A DNA stretch of 64,000 bases from Betaproteobacteria bacterium (GCA_903970165.1 CAJCHZ010000024.1:44398-108397), one strand, 5' to 3'. Positions 1 through 8,257 are shown, counted from the first letter of the stretch. The notes: generated by a model not told the origin, from the sequence alone. Made by a program: numbers and translations.

Positions 1-947
1 GCTCGTGGAATGAAACCTGGACTGCCGGTGTTCACCACGTCATTGAGCCTCTGTCTGACCTCAATGCGATTGATTTCCTCGAGCGCATCGGCAGGAAGCG
101 CCGAAATGTTGAAATTCTCTTGCGAGTGGGCCGCGGACCTGGCCGTAGTAAGCAAAGCGGTGCCGCGTTGCACGGCCCAAGCCAGCAGCACCTGCGCCGG
201 TGATTTTCCAACCCGCGCCGCGATTGCTGTAATGACTGGATCTTCGAGAGGCCCCGGCTTCATCCCGTGGCCCAATGGCGCAAAGGCCAAAAACACAATG
301 CCCTTTTCCTTGCAGAACTCGAGTAGCTCCGTTTCCGGAAGATACGGATGGGCTTCGACTTGGACCACCGCCGGCTTGATTCTCGCAGCCTCATAGACAG
401 GCCGCAGTTCCTTCAAGGTGATATCCGACAGCCCAATGGCCCCGCATTTGCCCCGATCCACGAGGCTTTCCATCGCCTTCCAGGTGTCCAGCAAAGTCAC
501 GCCGCGGTCGTAAATCACATTGCCGTTTTCATCCCGCGGATCAAAGTCATCTCCCGGCTGAAATGCAAAGGGAGTGTGAATGAGATAGAGATCCAGATAC
601 GTAAGCTGCAGCCTGTCAAGACTTGCTTCGAACGCAGGCTCGACGCATTCGGGCCGGTGATGCGTGTTCCACAACTTGGTGGTAACAAAAATGTCCTCAC
701 GCGCGAGCCCGTTAGCCGCGAGACCCGCCTGCAGCCCCTCGCCGACCTCGCGCTCGGTCAGATACCGTTCCGCGGTGTCGAAGTGCCGAAATCCAGATGC
801 CACTGCGTCCTTAGTCGCACTTCTCGTTATAGCAGCATCGGGAATCAACGTGCCAAATCCCAGTGCGGGTATTTGACCGGCTCCATGTCTTAGCGGAATT
901 CTCTTCGTCCGAAGTTCAGAAGATTGAAGTTCAGGGGATTCCGTCAT
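1..947 (-). CDS. aldo/keto reductase, 3' end outside window
   Basis: NAD(P)H-dependent carbonyl reductase of the AKR (TIM-barrel) superfamily. The minus strand is open from the window edge to an ATG at 947, which has GGAAG seven bases upstream; a GTG two codons earlier is possible. About 315 residues are visible and the reading frame leaves the window without a stop, so the C-terminus is missing. The AKR tetrad can be read: the FDTAERY segment gives Asp and Tyr, TTKLWN gives Lys, and LYLIHTPF gives His. Further AKR landmarks are GLSDI, the VQVEAHPYL strand and the FAPLGHG loop. The substrate cannot be told from sequence. Upstream neighbours are small membrane proteins on the same strand, with no sign of a shared operon. 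Family assignment is certain; specificity is open. Confidence 0.93.
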   Translation of the reverse strand, partial: MTESPELQSSELRTKRIPLRHGAGQIPALGFGTLIPDAAITRSATKDAVASGFRHFDTAERYLTEREVGEGLQAGLAANGLAREDIFVTTKLWNTHHRPECVEPAFEASLDRLQLTYLDLYLIHTPFAFQPGDDFDPRDENGNVIYDRGVTLLDTWKAMESLVDRGKCGAIGLSDITLKELRPVYEAARIKPAVVQVEAHPYLPETELLEFCKEKGIVFLAFAPLGHGMKPGPLEDPVITAIAARVGKSPAQVLLAWAVQRGTALLTTARSAAHSQENFNISALPADALEEINRIEVRQRLNDVVNTGSPGFIPR

Positions 948-1070
948 CGTCACACTTCCAGTTCACAGGATTCAGTCATGATTACACCCCGCGCTATCCT
1001 GGCCCCGCCCACAGCCCGCGGTCCAGTCTTGGATGCCCAAGCACAGAAAAAGGCGCATGGTCCGCCTCTG

Positions 1071-1532
1071 TTATTTTGTGATTGCGCCTAGGATTACCAA
1101 TGTGGCGAGCGTTGCTACGTGGAGAATCACATGCAGTGTGTTCACGCGGATGCCGTTGCGTTGCGGCAGAAACGTGTGCGTCGCTCCGAACATCACCTGA
1201 TACCGCGCCACACGCTCTGGCTCTGTGCGAAACAAGTACGGAATCCACCACGCCCTCAACTCGCCCGCGAATAAAAGGCCATAGCTGATCCAGAGCCACC
1301 ACAGCAACCAGGACGGATAGGCTCTGCCAAGGTAGATGGCGCTGCCAGCTAGTCCAATCGCAAAGGGCGTCAAGCTGATCACCGTCGCAGCGAATAGTTT
1401 GCGACCGGGGTTCGCCGCGCGCACTGCTTTCACGTCGTTTAGCGTTCCCAACGGAATCCAGTCGTGCAGTCCCAGAAACAGCACTTGGAAACACTGAAGC
1501 GCGAACAACGCGGCCATCGCAGTGGATTGCAT
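1071..1532 (-). CDS. four-helix membrane protein of unknown function
   Basis: A 153-residue protein that is almost entirely hydrophobic. Four membrane segments can be drawn at about residues 7-25, 45-68, 73-91 and 132-150. A short polar loop near residues 93-115 is rich in Arg and Glu. No catalytic motif or known family is recognised. The ATG at 1532 is the only good start and lacks a clear ribosome binding site. It lies between the aldo/keto reductase and another small membrane protein on the same strand. Hydrophobicity pattern and length support a real gene; function unknown. Confidence 0.6.
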   Translation of the reverse strand: MQSTAMAALFALQCFQVLFLGLHDWIPLGTLNDVKAVRAANPGRKLFAATVISLTPFAIGLAGSAIYLGRAYPSWLLWWLWISYGLLFAGELRAWWIPYLFRTEPERVARYQVMFGATHTFLPQRNGIRVNTLHVILHVATLATLVILGAITK

Positions 1533-1603
1533 GACGGCCCGAGTTTACAACATTTTTTCGGTTCGCCGACTCTGTAAGCTCGACTTGCCGCGCAAGATCC
1601 TGG

Positions 1604-1909
1604 CTAACCGATGAGGTACGGTCCGGAGCCCACCAACACAACGGGCACGGCCCGTTTCTTGCGCACTCTTTTCAGGCCTCGCAGCACGGCCACAATGGCC
1701 ATTCCGATCCAAGTCGCAACCGAAAAAACTTCTCGCCACCATTCACGGAAGGGCAATCCTTCCTGATAACGCTGAAAAGCCACTTCAGCAAATAAACCCG
1801 CGATGAATGCGGCACCTAATCCCGCGTGTGCAGGATTGAACAGTGGCCACACCCAAGGAGAGTCGGTCTTCGTCAGGGATCCTCTTGGCGCAATTTCATC
1901 AGTTCTCAT
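1604..1909 (-). CDS. small membrane protein of unknown function
   Basis: About 101 residues from the ATG at 1909 (the frame is open 17 codons further, to 1960). There is a polar N-terminus, a first hydrophobic stretch around the NPAHAGLGAAFIAGLFAEVAF segment broken by small residues, and a second one (SVATWIGMAIVAVLRGL) followed by a basic cluster RKKR. That layout suggests two membrane helices with a cytoplasmic basic tail. No family is recognised. It is unlinked to a clear operon partner, and the start is uncertain because no strong Shine-Dalgarno is visible. Confidence 0.45.
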   Translation of the reverse strand: MRTDEIAPRGSLTKTDSPWVWPLFNPAHAGLGAAFIAGLFAEVAFQRYQEGLPFREWWREVFSVATWIGMAIVAVLRGLKRVRKKRAVPVVLVGSGPYLIG

Positions 1910-2079
1910 GACCAGGAATTTACTCCCAAAGTCATACTTGAGTACAGTGGCGTGTGGCAAAAGCGCCGACCGGCACCGACAGCCCCCCGGATTTCTTTAA
2001 CCAAGCCCTTTCGGTCTTCCCGAGTGGCTTCTTTCCCTGAGTTTGGTTCGTAATTCACGGCGCTTGTCCGGAGAGACCC

Positions 2080-2570
2080 ATGCAATCACGACGCGTCGCT
2101 GCGATTTTTTGCGACATCAGCTTTTATCTGCGCTTCCTGTGGAACACGCAAAGCTTCGGACGAAGAGGACAAGATGGCGGCCATAAAGTCTTGTCCTGGC
2201 ACGAGCTTGCATGCCAGACATACGATTTCGACAAGCTGAATTCGCTGCACACGCCGGACGGGCAAGGAATCGAGGAATCCTACCCTCAGCCGACCATGCC
2301 TGGCTTGGCCCAAAGCTATCAAGGCCTGAGGGACGCGGGAGTCCGCATTGACTACCACCCTCAGGACGCCGTGGCTGAATTGCGAGGCGACGTCGCTTGG
2401 GTCACGATTACGCTGCGCAGCATCTGGAAAACGGATACCCCGGTGGGCCGCACTATGCTTGGAGGGGGAGAGTGGCATGCAACGTTCGTCGAGAGCCACG
2501 TTCTGGTGAGAACCGCTGAAGGTTGGAAATCATTCTAGGTCATGCCTCGCAGCTTCCCGCTGATTTTGGC
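2080..2570 (+). pseudogene. SnoaL/DUF4440-like secreted protein, broken by frameshifts
   Basis: The NTF2/SnoaL-like fold is visible in the region encoding HTPDGQGIEESYPQ, RIDYHPQDAVAELRGDVAWVTI and HVLVRTAEGWK. Three breaks can be inferred. A signal-peptide-like stretch (ICASCGTRKASDEEDK) lies in the +1 frame and would join the ATG if the T6 run at about 2104-2109 lost one T. The frame returns after the ATAAAG at about 2185 if one A is restored. After GGTTGGAAA (2521-2529), one extra A would restore IILGHASQLPADFG instead of the TAG at 2536. The ATG at 2080 has GGAGAG just upstream. All three sites are homopolymers, so sequencing error is a real alternative to decay. The fold assignment is an inference from motifs. 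Confidence 0.55.
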
Positions 2571-2817
2571 GTTGCCGGGTCACCGACTGGAACACGGTGC
2601 CATGGAGTTGGCGAAAGTGCGCGAGAACGGCCCCGCGGGCAAAGCAGGACTGAAATCCGGAGATGTGTTGATTGAGTACGGCGGACGGAAGATTGACAGT
2701 GACGTGGACTTCGCGGGATTAGTACATGCCTACTCCGAGGGCGAGAGAGTCATGGCCACGGTGTTGCGGGGACACGAGAAAATCACGAAGGAAGTGACTC
2801 TCGAGCCGATGAAGTGA
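2542..2817 (+). CDS. PDZ-domain fragment
   Basis: A 91-residue frame whose last ~75 residues form a PDZ domain: the NGPAGKAGLKSGDVLIEYGG core, DFAGLVHAYSEGERV and the final strand KEVTLEP. PDZ domains of this type normally sit at the C-terminus of secreted peptidases or proteases. Here no catalytic domain precedes it, and it starts inside the out-of-frame end of the SnoaL-like gene. It is either the tail of a lost larger gene or part of a composite made by recombination. The ATG at 2542 has no good ribosome binding site. Confidence 0.4.
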   Translation: MPRSFPLILALPGHRLEHGAMELAKVRENGPAGKAGLKSGDVLIEYGGRKIDSDVDFAGLVHAYSEGERVMATVLRGHEKITKEVTLEPMK

Positions 2818-2850
2818 GCTTCACTAGGATTTCTAGGATTTCTTTAGCAC

Positions 2851-2880
2851 TTGACAAACGGCTCGTCTTGCCGCAAGAAT
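2851..2880 (+). promoter_or_regulatory. sigma-70 type promoter of the thrC leader
   Basis: TTGACA at 2851-2856 is a perfect -35 match. AAGAAT at 2875-2880 lies 18 bases downstream as a -10 with four of six matches. It points toward the riboswitch-like element and thrC, with transcription expected to begin near 2887. Confidence 0.55.
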
Positions 2881-2928
2881 AATAAAGCTGCGGTTGCGGC
2901 GAGTCGGCCGTTTTGCGGTCGCACTAGA

Positions 2929-2980
<52 letters not shown>

Positions 2981-3007
2981 TAGAGTATCCCAGAAGAATT
3001 TCTGAGA

Positions 3008-3039
3008 CCCTCCGAGCACTTTGGCACGGAGGGTTTTTT
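3008..3039 (+). terminator. intrinsic terminator between riboswitch and thrC
   Basis: CCCTCCG (3008-3014) pairs perfectly with CGGAGGG (3027-3033), with a 12-base loop, followed by six T. It lies between the SAM-II-like element and the thrC start, where an attenuator would be expected. No competing antiterminator helix is obvious by eye. Confidence 0.75.
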
Positions 3040-3138
3040 AGTTACCCCCTCCCTGCTGCCCTAACCAAATCCTACGTGATTTGTATGAACGGACCGTTGG
3101 TCCGGGCGCGGTGCATCGCGCGAGGAAGGGTTGAACCA

Positions 3139-4392
3139 ATGCCGGAGATCTTTCAATTACGTTGTCGGGAGTGCGGGAAATCCTTCGAAAATTCCCCTCG
3201 CTCGTTCTGCGAGGAATGTTTCTCTCCTCTCGAAGTTGCCTACGACTACGATTCCCTCAAGAAAACTGTTCGCCGTGAAAATCTCGCCGGCCGTGACTTC
3301 AATATGTGGCGTTATGCGGAAATGCTGCCGCTAAACAAGGACTTTGTCGCACCAAACTCCGTCGGCGGCACTCCATTGGTGCCCGCGCGAAAGCTGGCTG
3401 CCCACTGGGGTATCGAAAATCTTTACCTGAAGAACGATGCCGTGTGCTTCCCTTCTCTTTCCTTCAAGGATCGCGTTGTCAGCACCGCTCTCGTGGCCGC
3501 TCGCCGGTTTGGTTTTACCACCGTGGGCTGTTCTTCGACCGGAAACCTCGCCAATGCGGTTGCTGCCCAGGCTGCCCAGCGCGGATTTGATGCGTGCGTC
3601 TTCATTCCCGCCGACCTCGAGCCCGCAAAAATCCTGAACACCGCAGTTTACGGCGCGCGCATCGTGCGCATCAACGGCAACTACGATCATGTGAACCGCC
3701 TTTGCGCGCAAATCGCCGACAAATTTGCCTGGGGCCTTGTGAACGTCAACCTGCGTCCCTATTATTCCGAAGGCTCGAAAACACACGGTTTCGAAATTGC
3801 GGAGCAGCTCGGCTGGCGCTTACCCGACAACGTCGTAGTGCCAATGGCCGGCGGCTCGCTCATTGGAAAGATTGCCAAGGCATTCCACGAACTCGTCATT
3901 CTAGGCTGGGTGGAACCAAAGCCCGTGAAATTTTTCGGAGCGCAAGCCACCGGCTGCTCTCCGATTTCAGATGGCGTCAAGCGCAACCTCGCTCGCTTCG
4001 AGCCGCAAAAGCCAAACACCATCGCGCGCTCCCTGGCCATCGGCAATCCCGCCGACGGGCCCTTCGCCATCAAGCTCATTCGCGAAAGCGGAGGCTGGGC
4101 CGAAGATATCTCCGACCCCGAAATCGTCGAAGCCATAAAGCTGCTCGCGCAAACCGAAGGCATCTTTACGGAGACCGCAGGCGGCGTAACCGCAGGCGTG
4201 GCGCAAAAACTCATCCAGCAAGAGCGCATCCGCCCTGAAGAAACGACCGTTGTCTCCATCACCGGCAACGGCCTGAAAACCACCGACGCCATCGTCTCGG
4301 AATTCCCTGTTACCGAAGCCATCGCCCCAAGGCTCGATGCGTTTGAAGCCTATCTCGAAAGTCAATTTGCCGTGGCTACGGCAGCCAAGTAA
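3139..4392 (+). CDS. thrC: threonine synthase
   Basis: PLP enzyme that converts O-phosphohomoserine to threonine (fold type II). The 417-residue protein starts with a zinc-ribbon-like segment with Cys at 9, 12, 24 and 27, as in the long bacterial/archaeal threonine synthases. The PLP-binding lysine is K110 in SLSFKDRVV. The phosphate-cradle motif is SSTGNLA, and MAGGSL and SITGNGLKT follow toward the C-terminus. The ATG at 3139 is preferred over the upstream frame because AGGAAGGG lies just before it and the zinc ribbon begins at once. The gene is preceded by a promoter, a SAM-II-like element and a terminator, and is followed 24 bases later by a MoaD-like sulfur carrier. That context points to the homoserine branch between threonine and methionine. 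Confidence 0.92.
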   Translation: MPEIFQLRCRECGKSFENSPRSFCEECFSPLEVAYDYDSLKKTVRRENLAGRDFNMWRYAEMLPLNKDFVAPNSVGGTPLVPARKLAAHWGIENLYLKNDAVCFPSLSFKDRVVSTALVAARRFGFTTVGCSSTGNLANAVAAQAAQRGFDACVFIPADLEPAKILNTAVYGARIVRINGNYDHVNRLCAQIADKFAWGLVNVNLRPYYSEGSKTHGFEIAEQLGWRLPDNVVVPMAGGSLIGKIAKAFHELVILGWVEPKPVKFFGAQATGCSPISDGVKRNLARFEPQKPNTIARSLAIGNPADGPFAIKLIRESGGWAEDISDPEIVEAIKLLAQTEGIFTETAGGVTAGVAQKLIQQERIRPEETTVVSITGNGLKTTDAIVSEFPVTEAIAPRLDAFEAYLESQFAVATAAK

Positions 4393-4416
4393 CGAAAGTT
4401 AGGAGACCAGAACAAC

Positions 4417-4698
4417 ATGCCAGTCACCATTGAAATCCCCACCGCGTTCCGCCGCTTTACGGACGGTACGCCGAAGATCGACTGTAGCGCGGCGACCATT
4501 GCCGACGCGCTCAACGATCTGACGACGCGCTTTCCGGCCCTCTCGCGTCACGTACGCGATGAGCAGGGCCAAATCCGACAGTTTCTCAACGTCTATCTAA
4601 ATGAAGAAGACATCCGCTTCCTCGGGGGCGAAGGCTGCACCCTAAAGGAAGGCGACCGTGTACTCTTGGTCCCGTCCATAGCCGGCGGGTGCGCCTGA
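4417..4698 (+). CDS. MoaD/ThiS-like sulfur carrier protein
   Basis: A 93-residue beta-grasp (ubiquitin-like) protein. The N-terminal strand VTIEIPTAFRRF, the LTTRFPAL helix, the NVYLNEEDIRFL strand and the LKEGDRVLLVPSIAGG ending match MoaD/ThiS/CysO-type carriers, which hold sulfur as a C-terminal Gly-Gly thiocarboxylate. The sequence ends in GGCA, so two residues would have to be removed before activation. HcyS carriers of thiocarboxylate-dependent homocysteine synthesis are known to carry such a blocked tail, removed by a JAMM-type protease. It follows thrC closely and is probably co-transcribed under the SAM-II-like leader. Molybdopterin synthesis is the alternative role, but no moa gene is nearby. 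Confidence 0.85.
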   Translation: MPVTIEIPTAFRRFTDGTPKIDCSAATIADALNDLTTRFPALSRHVRDEQGQIRQFLNVYLNEEDIRFLGGEGCTLKEGDRVLLVPSIAGGCA

Positions 4699-5039
4699 CA
4701 TGTAGCCCCGGCTTTACGCCTGCGATGTGGTGCGGCAAAGCGACCGCGTTGTCCACGGGCGGATTCCAACCGGAGACTTTCTCTGAGAGCCGGCGGAGAG
4801 GGTTTCGGAGCCAGCCCAACTTACAGAATCCCTAAGTTATTTAGATGCAACACTTACGAAAATGCAAGAGGTGTGATTTGACACTTGCCAAGCCAAACCT
4901 GCACGAAGCAGCGCCAAGGAAGACCAGAAGAAAGACCAGCGCAGCGACAGTGAGTCCAGCCAGCACGACTCATTTGCACAGAGCCGCCGTCTGAGTTCTA
5001 ATCAGAGTTTTAATCAAAGTTCTAACCAGGGAGATTGCC
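4699..5039 (+). other. intergenic stretch without a recognisable gene
   Basis: No frame with coding character was found on either strand. The stretch holds a run rich in AAGACCAG-like words near 4920-4940 and, at its 3' end, a 12-base tandem repeat described separately. Confidence 0.5.
4993..5028 (+). repeat. 12-base tandem repeat, three copies
   Basis: GAGTTCTAATCA (4993-5004), GAGTTTTAATCA (5005-5016) and AAGTTCTAACCA (5017-5028) stand head to tail, directly before the AGGGAGA ribosome binding site of the YciI gene. The copies differ by one to two bases. Confidence 0.8.
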
Positions 5040-5318
5040 TTGACCTATTTCGCCCTAATCTACGATCTCGTCGATGACATGGTGAACCGCCGGGTTCCCT
5101 ACCGCGACGCCCATCTCGGTCTCGCTCGCGACGCCCAAGCTCGTGGCCACCTGCTCCTCGGCGGTGCGTTTAATCCCCCGGACCGCGCTTTGCTCGTCTT
5201 CCGTGCCGCCGACCAGGGGCCGGTCGAGGAATTTGTCCGCCAGGACCCCTATGTGGCCAACGGTCTGGTCAAGCGCTGGGAAATCCGGCCGTGGACTGTC
5301 GTTGTGGGAAACGAGTAG
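5040..5318 (+). CDS. YciI family protein
   Basis: A 92-residue YCII-fold (ferredoxin-like, dimeric alpha/beta) protein. The N-terminal strand TYFALIYDLV, the DAHLGLARDAQARGHLLLGGAF segment and the C-terminal DPYVANGLVKRWEIRPW match the family; the His in DAHL and the Asp in the DPYV motif are the usual conserved polar residues. The start is TTG at 5040, with AGGGAGA about eight bases upstream. The biochemical role of most YciI proteins is unknown; some act on small cyclic or chlorinated compounds. It is followed six bases later by an ABM-domain protein of related fold, so the two may form one unit. Confidence 0.85.
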   Translation: MTYFALIYDLVDDMVNRRVPYRDAHLGLARDAQARGHLLLGGAFNPPDRALLVFRAADQGPVEEFVRQDPYVANGLVKRWEIRPWTVVVGNE

Positions 5319-5324
5319 CCGCCC

Positions 5325-5654
5325 ATGATGATTGCCCGGCTATGGTCCGCTCGAAGCACGAAACCGCAGTACACGCGCTATCTTGAGCATTTCTGGCAGA
5401 GCGTTGTGCCTTCGCTGCGCCAGCATGATGGCTACGTATCGTCAAGTGTCCTGGTGCGGCCCTCGGGCGATGCGGTTGAGATTCTGGTCACCACGGTTTG
5501 GAAGTCCTTACAGGCAATCGATGCCTTCGCCGGACCCGATCGGGATGCGGCCGTGGTTGCCGGTGAGGCAGCGGCCCATCTTTCGGATTACGACAGGCGT
5601 GTAAGGCACTATGAAATCGCCCAGATGGACGGCTTGTCCTTCCAGAGAAACTGA
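5325..5654 (+). CDS. ABM-domain (antibiotic biosynthesis monooxygenase-like) protein
   Basis: A 109-residue single ferredoxin-like domain. The N-terminal MIARLWSARS strand, the YLEHFWQSVVPSLRQHDGYVSS helix-strand unit, and EILVTTVWKSLQAIDAFAG match ABM-type proteins, which range from heme-degrading or quinol monooxygenases to proteins of unknown role. It begins with ATG ATG, six bases after the YciI stop, suggesting co-transcription. No signal peptide is present. The substrate is unknown. Confidence 0.75.
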   Translation: MMIARLWSARSTKPQYTRYLEHFWQSVVPSLRQHDGYVSSSVLVRPSGDAVEILVTTVWKSLQAIDAFAGPDRDAAVVAGEAAAHLSDYDRRVRHYEIAQMDGLSFQRN

Positions 5655-5743
5655 CTTTCCTGCGACGCTGACCCGTTTTTGAAATCAGGAAACTTTTTTG
5701 GCCTGACCTTCGTACCTGATGCAGAAGGTTCGGAGGCGTGTCC

Positions 5744-6352
5744 ATGCGTAGTCCGGTCTTGGTGACATGCGTGTTTGCCATCTCTCTGGCCACCGTTTCC
5801 CGCGCTGCGCAGACGAAGCTCGACGTCAGAGACATTGAAAATCATCCCTTTGCGGCGGATTTCAATTCCGGCGGAAAGCTGCGTCTGAATCTGCGCTCCG
5901 GTGGTTTCCACATCGTTGGCACTCAGGACAACAAGATTACTGTCCAAGTCTCCGGGCGAAACGCCTATCGAGCCAGCGACATGCGCGTTCAGTTGGATGG
6001 CTCCGCCAGCTCGGCGGACTTAACCGTCAGCGGCGGGCCCAGGGACGAACTGGAAATCACCATCGAAATCCCCAAGAAAACGGGGCTGTTTATCCGCATG
6101 CCGGCGGGAAGCCTGGAAGTTCGGCATGTGATCGGCGATAAGGATGCGGAAATGCACGCGGGCGAGATGAACATTGATGTCGGCGACGCAAGCGATTATT
6201 CGCGCGTGGATGCATCGGTTTATAGCGGGGATCTGGAAGCGCCTCCCTTCGGCGAATCGCATGGCGGACTCTTCCGTTCATTTCATAAAGAAGGAAATGG
6301 TCCATACCGCCTGTACGCTCACGTGGGCGCAGGACAATTGTCGCTGCGCTGA
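5744..6352 (+). CDS. secreted protein with beta-rich (DUF4097-like) repeats
   Basis: About 202 residues. The ATG at 5744 is chosen because GGAGG lies at 5732-5736; the GTG at 5738 would overlap it. A signal peptide is visible (hydrophobic VLVTCVFAISLATVSRAA). The mature part consists of short alternating strands such as LRLNLRSGGFHIVG, ITVQVSG, SADLTVSGG and LEITIEIPK, then GSLEVRHVIGDKDAEMHAGEMNIDVGD. This pattern is seen in bacterial beta-helix proteins resembling putative adhesins. No enzyme motif is seen. It probably acts in the periplasm or at the outer surface; role unknown. Confidence 0.7.
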   Translation: MRSPVLVTCVFAISLATVSRAAQTKLDVRDIENHPFAADFNSGGKLRLNLRSGGFHIVGTQDNKITVQVSGRNAYRASDMRVQLDGSASSADLTVSGGPRDELEITIEIPKKTGLFIRMPAGSLEVRHVIGDKDAEMHAGEMNIDVGDASDYSRVDASVYSGDLEAPPFGESHGGLFRSFHKEGNGPYRLYAHVGAGQLSLR

Positions 6353-6783
6353 TACTTTGGTATCGGTTGCGGCTGAAATTTATCCACTTTTCCTAAATCG
6401 CATTTTTCCGCTGAAAACGCAGCCTTTCTACTGTTCTGCACGAAGTTAGTACAGCGAAAGTGGTACGCGCGCATACTGCCTCAAGCAAAAATATTGCAAC
6501 TTCCGGCGCTGCAAAGTGTTCTAACCTGTATGAGGATAAGGTTAGCCATCTACTGCGCCGCTTCGCTTTTGCTGCTGGCATGTTATGCGCCGGCACAAGC
6601 GATGGTTTCCCTCTTTTCGGGCATGCGGCAGCGCTGATTCTCACCCGCCTCTTGTATCCTTCAGCCGCCCGAACAATTCACTAAATTCATTGTCTCCAAC
6701 GCGAACTAAGAGCAGACTAGCGCCCGCATTTGCGGCCGACGTCGCACGCCCCTGAAGAATGGCGCGACTGGAGACTCTGGAAA
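6353..6783 (+). other. intergenic stretch with one tiny frame
   Basis: Mostly AT-richer non-coding DNA between the secreted protein and the MFS transporter. The only item with coding character is the 35-codon frame at 6530-6637. Confidence 0.45.
6530..6637 (+). CDS. possible 35-residue signal-peptide-only frame
   Basis: ATG at 6530 opens a frame with basic MRIR, a hydrophobic run ending in LLLLACYAPAQA, a possible signal peptidase site and only about ten further residues before TGA. It looks like the signal peptide of a lost secreted protein, or a chance frame. There is no clear ribosome binding site. Confidence 0.22.
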   Translation: MRIRLAIYCAASLLLLACYAPAQAMVSLFSGMRQR

Positions 6784-8088
6784 ATGCCGGGATTGGCAAG
6801 CACGGTTCAAGTCACGCCGAATGAGGCAGCTCGCGACAAATTGCTTTACGCGGTCGTCGCCCTGCTGGCGATTTCCGTTTTCATTAATTACATCGACCGG
6901 GGCAATCTTTCGATTGCAGTTCCTCAGCTCGTGGACGAACTGCACCTTTCCCCAAAACAACTGGGTATTTTGCTTTCGGCATTTTTCTGGACCTATACGT
7001 GGTTCCAGATTCTATCCGGGTGGTTGGTGGACCGTTTTAATGTGAACTGGATCCTGGCGGGGGGATTTTTTGTTTGGACGATGTCCACCGCGGCGACGGG
7101 GTTTGTGCACGGATTCGGAATGCTGCTTGCGCTGCGGCTCATTCTCGGCGTGGGCGAGTCGGTGGCGTTTCCTTCGTACTGCAAAATCCTGGCGAGGTGT
7201 TGCCCCGAGGTCCTGCGTGGGCGCGCCAACGCGTTCATCATGTCTGGAATTGCTGCCGGGCCTGCGTTTGGGATTTTCCTGGGTGCGATGCTCATGGGGC
7301 GATACGGATGGCGATCGTTTTTCATCGCGCTCGGGATGCTTAGCCTGTTGTGGCTGATTCCCTGGATTCAGTGGATGCCGCGCCAGGGCTCGCAAAGCGG
7401 CGGATCTGGGGATTCTTCCGCGTCGCGAGCACAGGGTGCCGGAGTTTGGGACATCCTGGAACAGCAGTCTGCGTGGGGAACATTTGGCGGGCTCTTCTCC
7501 TACAACTATCTCTCTTATTTCATGCTGACGTGGCTGCCCTTTTACCTGATTCACGAGCGCAATTTTTCCATGCAGAAAATGGGGACAATCGGCGGGCTGG
7601 CTTATTTGGCGCTGGCGGTTGCGTCGGTCATTTCGGGCTGGATTTCCGACGCGTGGATCGCGGCAGGAGGAACCCCGACGCGGGTGCGTAAGACATTCAC
7701 CGTCGTGGGTCTGTTGGTCAGCTCATTCTCGTGCCTGGCCGTCGTGTTCTTGGGCTCCAATTCCCTGCTTGCGACGACTTTCCTTTTCGCGGCTTGCGTG
7801 GGCGCGGGGATGTCCAATTCCAATATCTGGGCGATTACGCAAACGCTCGCGGGGCCGCGCGTGGCAGGAAAATGGACGGGCGTACAAAACTTTGTCGGGA
7901 ATTTTGCCGGACTGATTTCTCCCGCGTTGACGGGTTACGTCGTGGACCGCACCGGGCATTTCTTTTGGGCGTTCGCTGTGGCGGCAGGTGTTTTACTGGG
8001 TGGGGCGGTTTGCTTCGCGTTTGTTGTGGGGCCGGTGGTACAGGTGAAATGGGCGCCGCGCAATTTACCCGTGGCACCGTCTGCGTAA
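6784..8088 (+). CDS. MFS transporter, anion:cation symporter type
   Basis: About 434 residues with some twelve membrane segments. The first helix ends in INYIDRGNLSIAVPQL, which is typical of the ACS family (hexuronate, glucarate and related organic anion transporters), and the loop 2-3 motif appears as GWLVDRFN. A central hydrophilic loop lies at about residues 205-230. The ATG at 6784 follows a GGAG-containing stretch and gives a normal N-terminus; a TTG at 6730 would add 18 residues. It is alone on the plus strand and converges with the Gfo/Idh gene. That neighbour, with its possible sugar or sugar-acid dehydrogenase role, is compatible with carbohydrate-acid uptake, but this is inference. 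Confidence 0.88.
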   Translation: MPGLASTVQVTPNEAARDKLLYAVVALLAISVFINYIDRGNLSIAVPQLVDELHLSPKQLGILLSAFFWTYTWFQILSGWLVDRFNVNWILAGGFFVWTMSTAATGFVHGFGMLLALRLILGVGESVAFPSYCKILARCCPEVLRGRANAFIMSGIAAGPAFGIFLGAMLMGRYGWRSFFIALGMLSLLWLIPWIQWMPRQGSQSGGSGDSSASRAQGAGVWDILEQQSAWGTFGGLFSYNYLSYFMLTWLPFYLIHERNFSMQKMGTIGGLAYLALAVASVISGWISDAWIAAGGTPTRVRKTFTVVGLLVSSFSCLAVVFLGSNSLLATTFLFAACVGAGMSNSNIWAITQTLAGPRVAGKWTGVQNFVGNFAGLISPALTGYVVDRTGHFFWAFAVAAGVLLGGAVCFAFVVGPVVQVKWAPRNLPVAPSA

Positions 8089-8158
8089 CGCCGGCTTTAT
8101 GCTGGCAGGCTTTTGCGGACGCAGGCGATTTGCAAAAGTAGAAGCAAGTGCGGGAGTT

Positions 8159-8257
8159 AAAAATAAAATCAGACGCAAACCAGAAACGAAAGCAAAAGCA
8201 AAAACAAAATCAAAAAACAAAAGACATACCCCAAAATCAAAAGCAAAACGAAGAGAA
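8159..8257 (+). other. A-rich low-complexity stretch between convergent genes
   Basis: Nearly 100 bases are built from repeated AAAGCAAAA/ACAAAATC-like words on the plus strand, giving Lys-rich peptides in every plus frame. It lies between the ends of the MFS gene and the Gfo/Idh gene. Read on the minus strand it is T-rich and could aid termination, but no stem was found with it. Confidence 0.6.
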
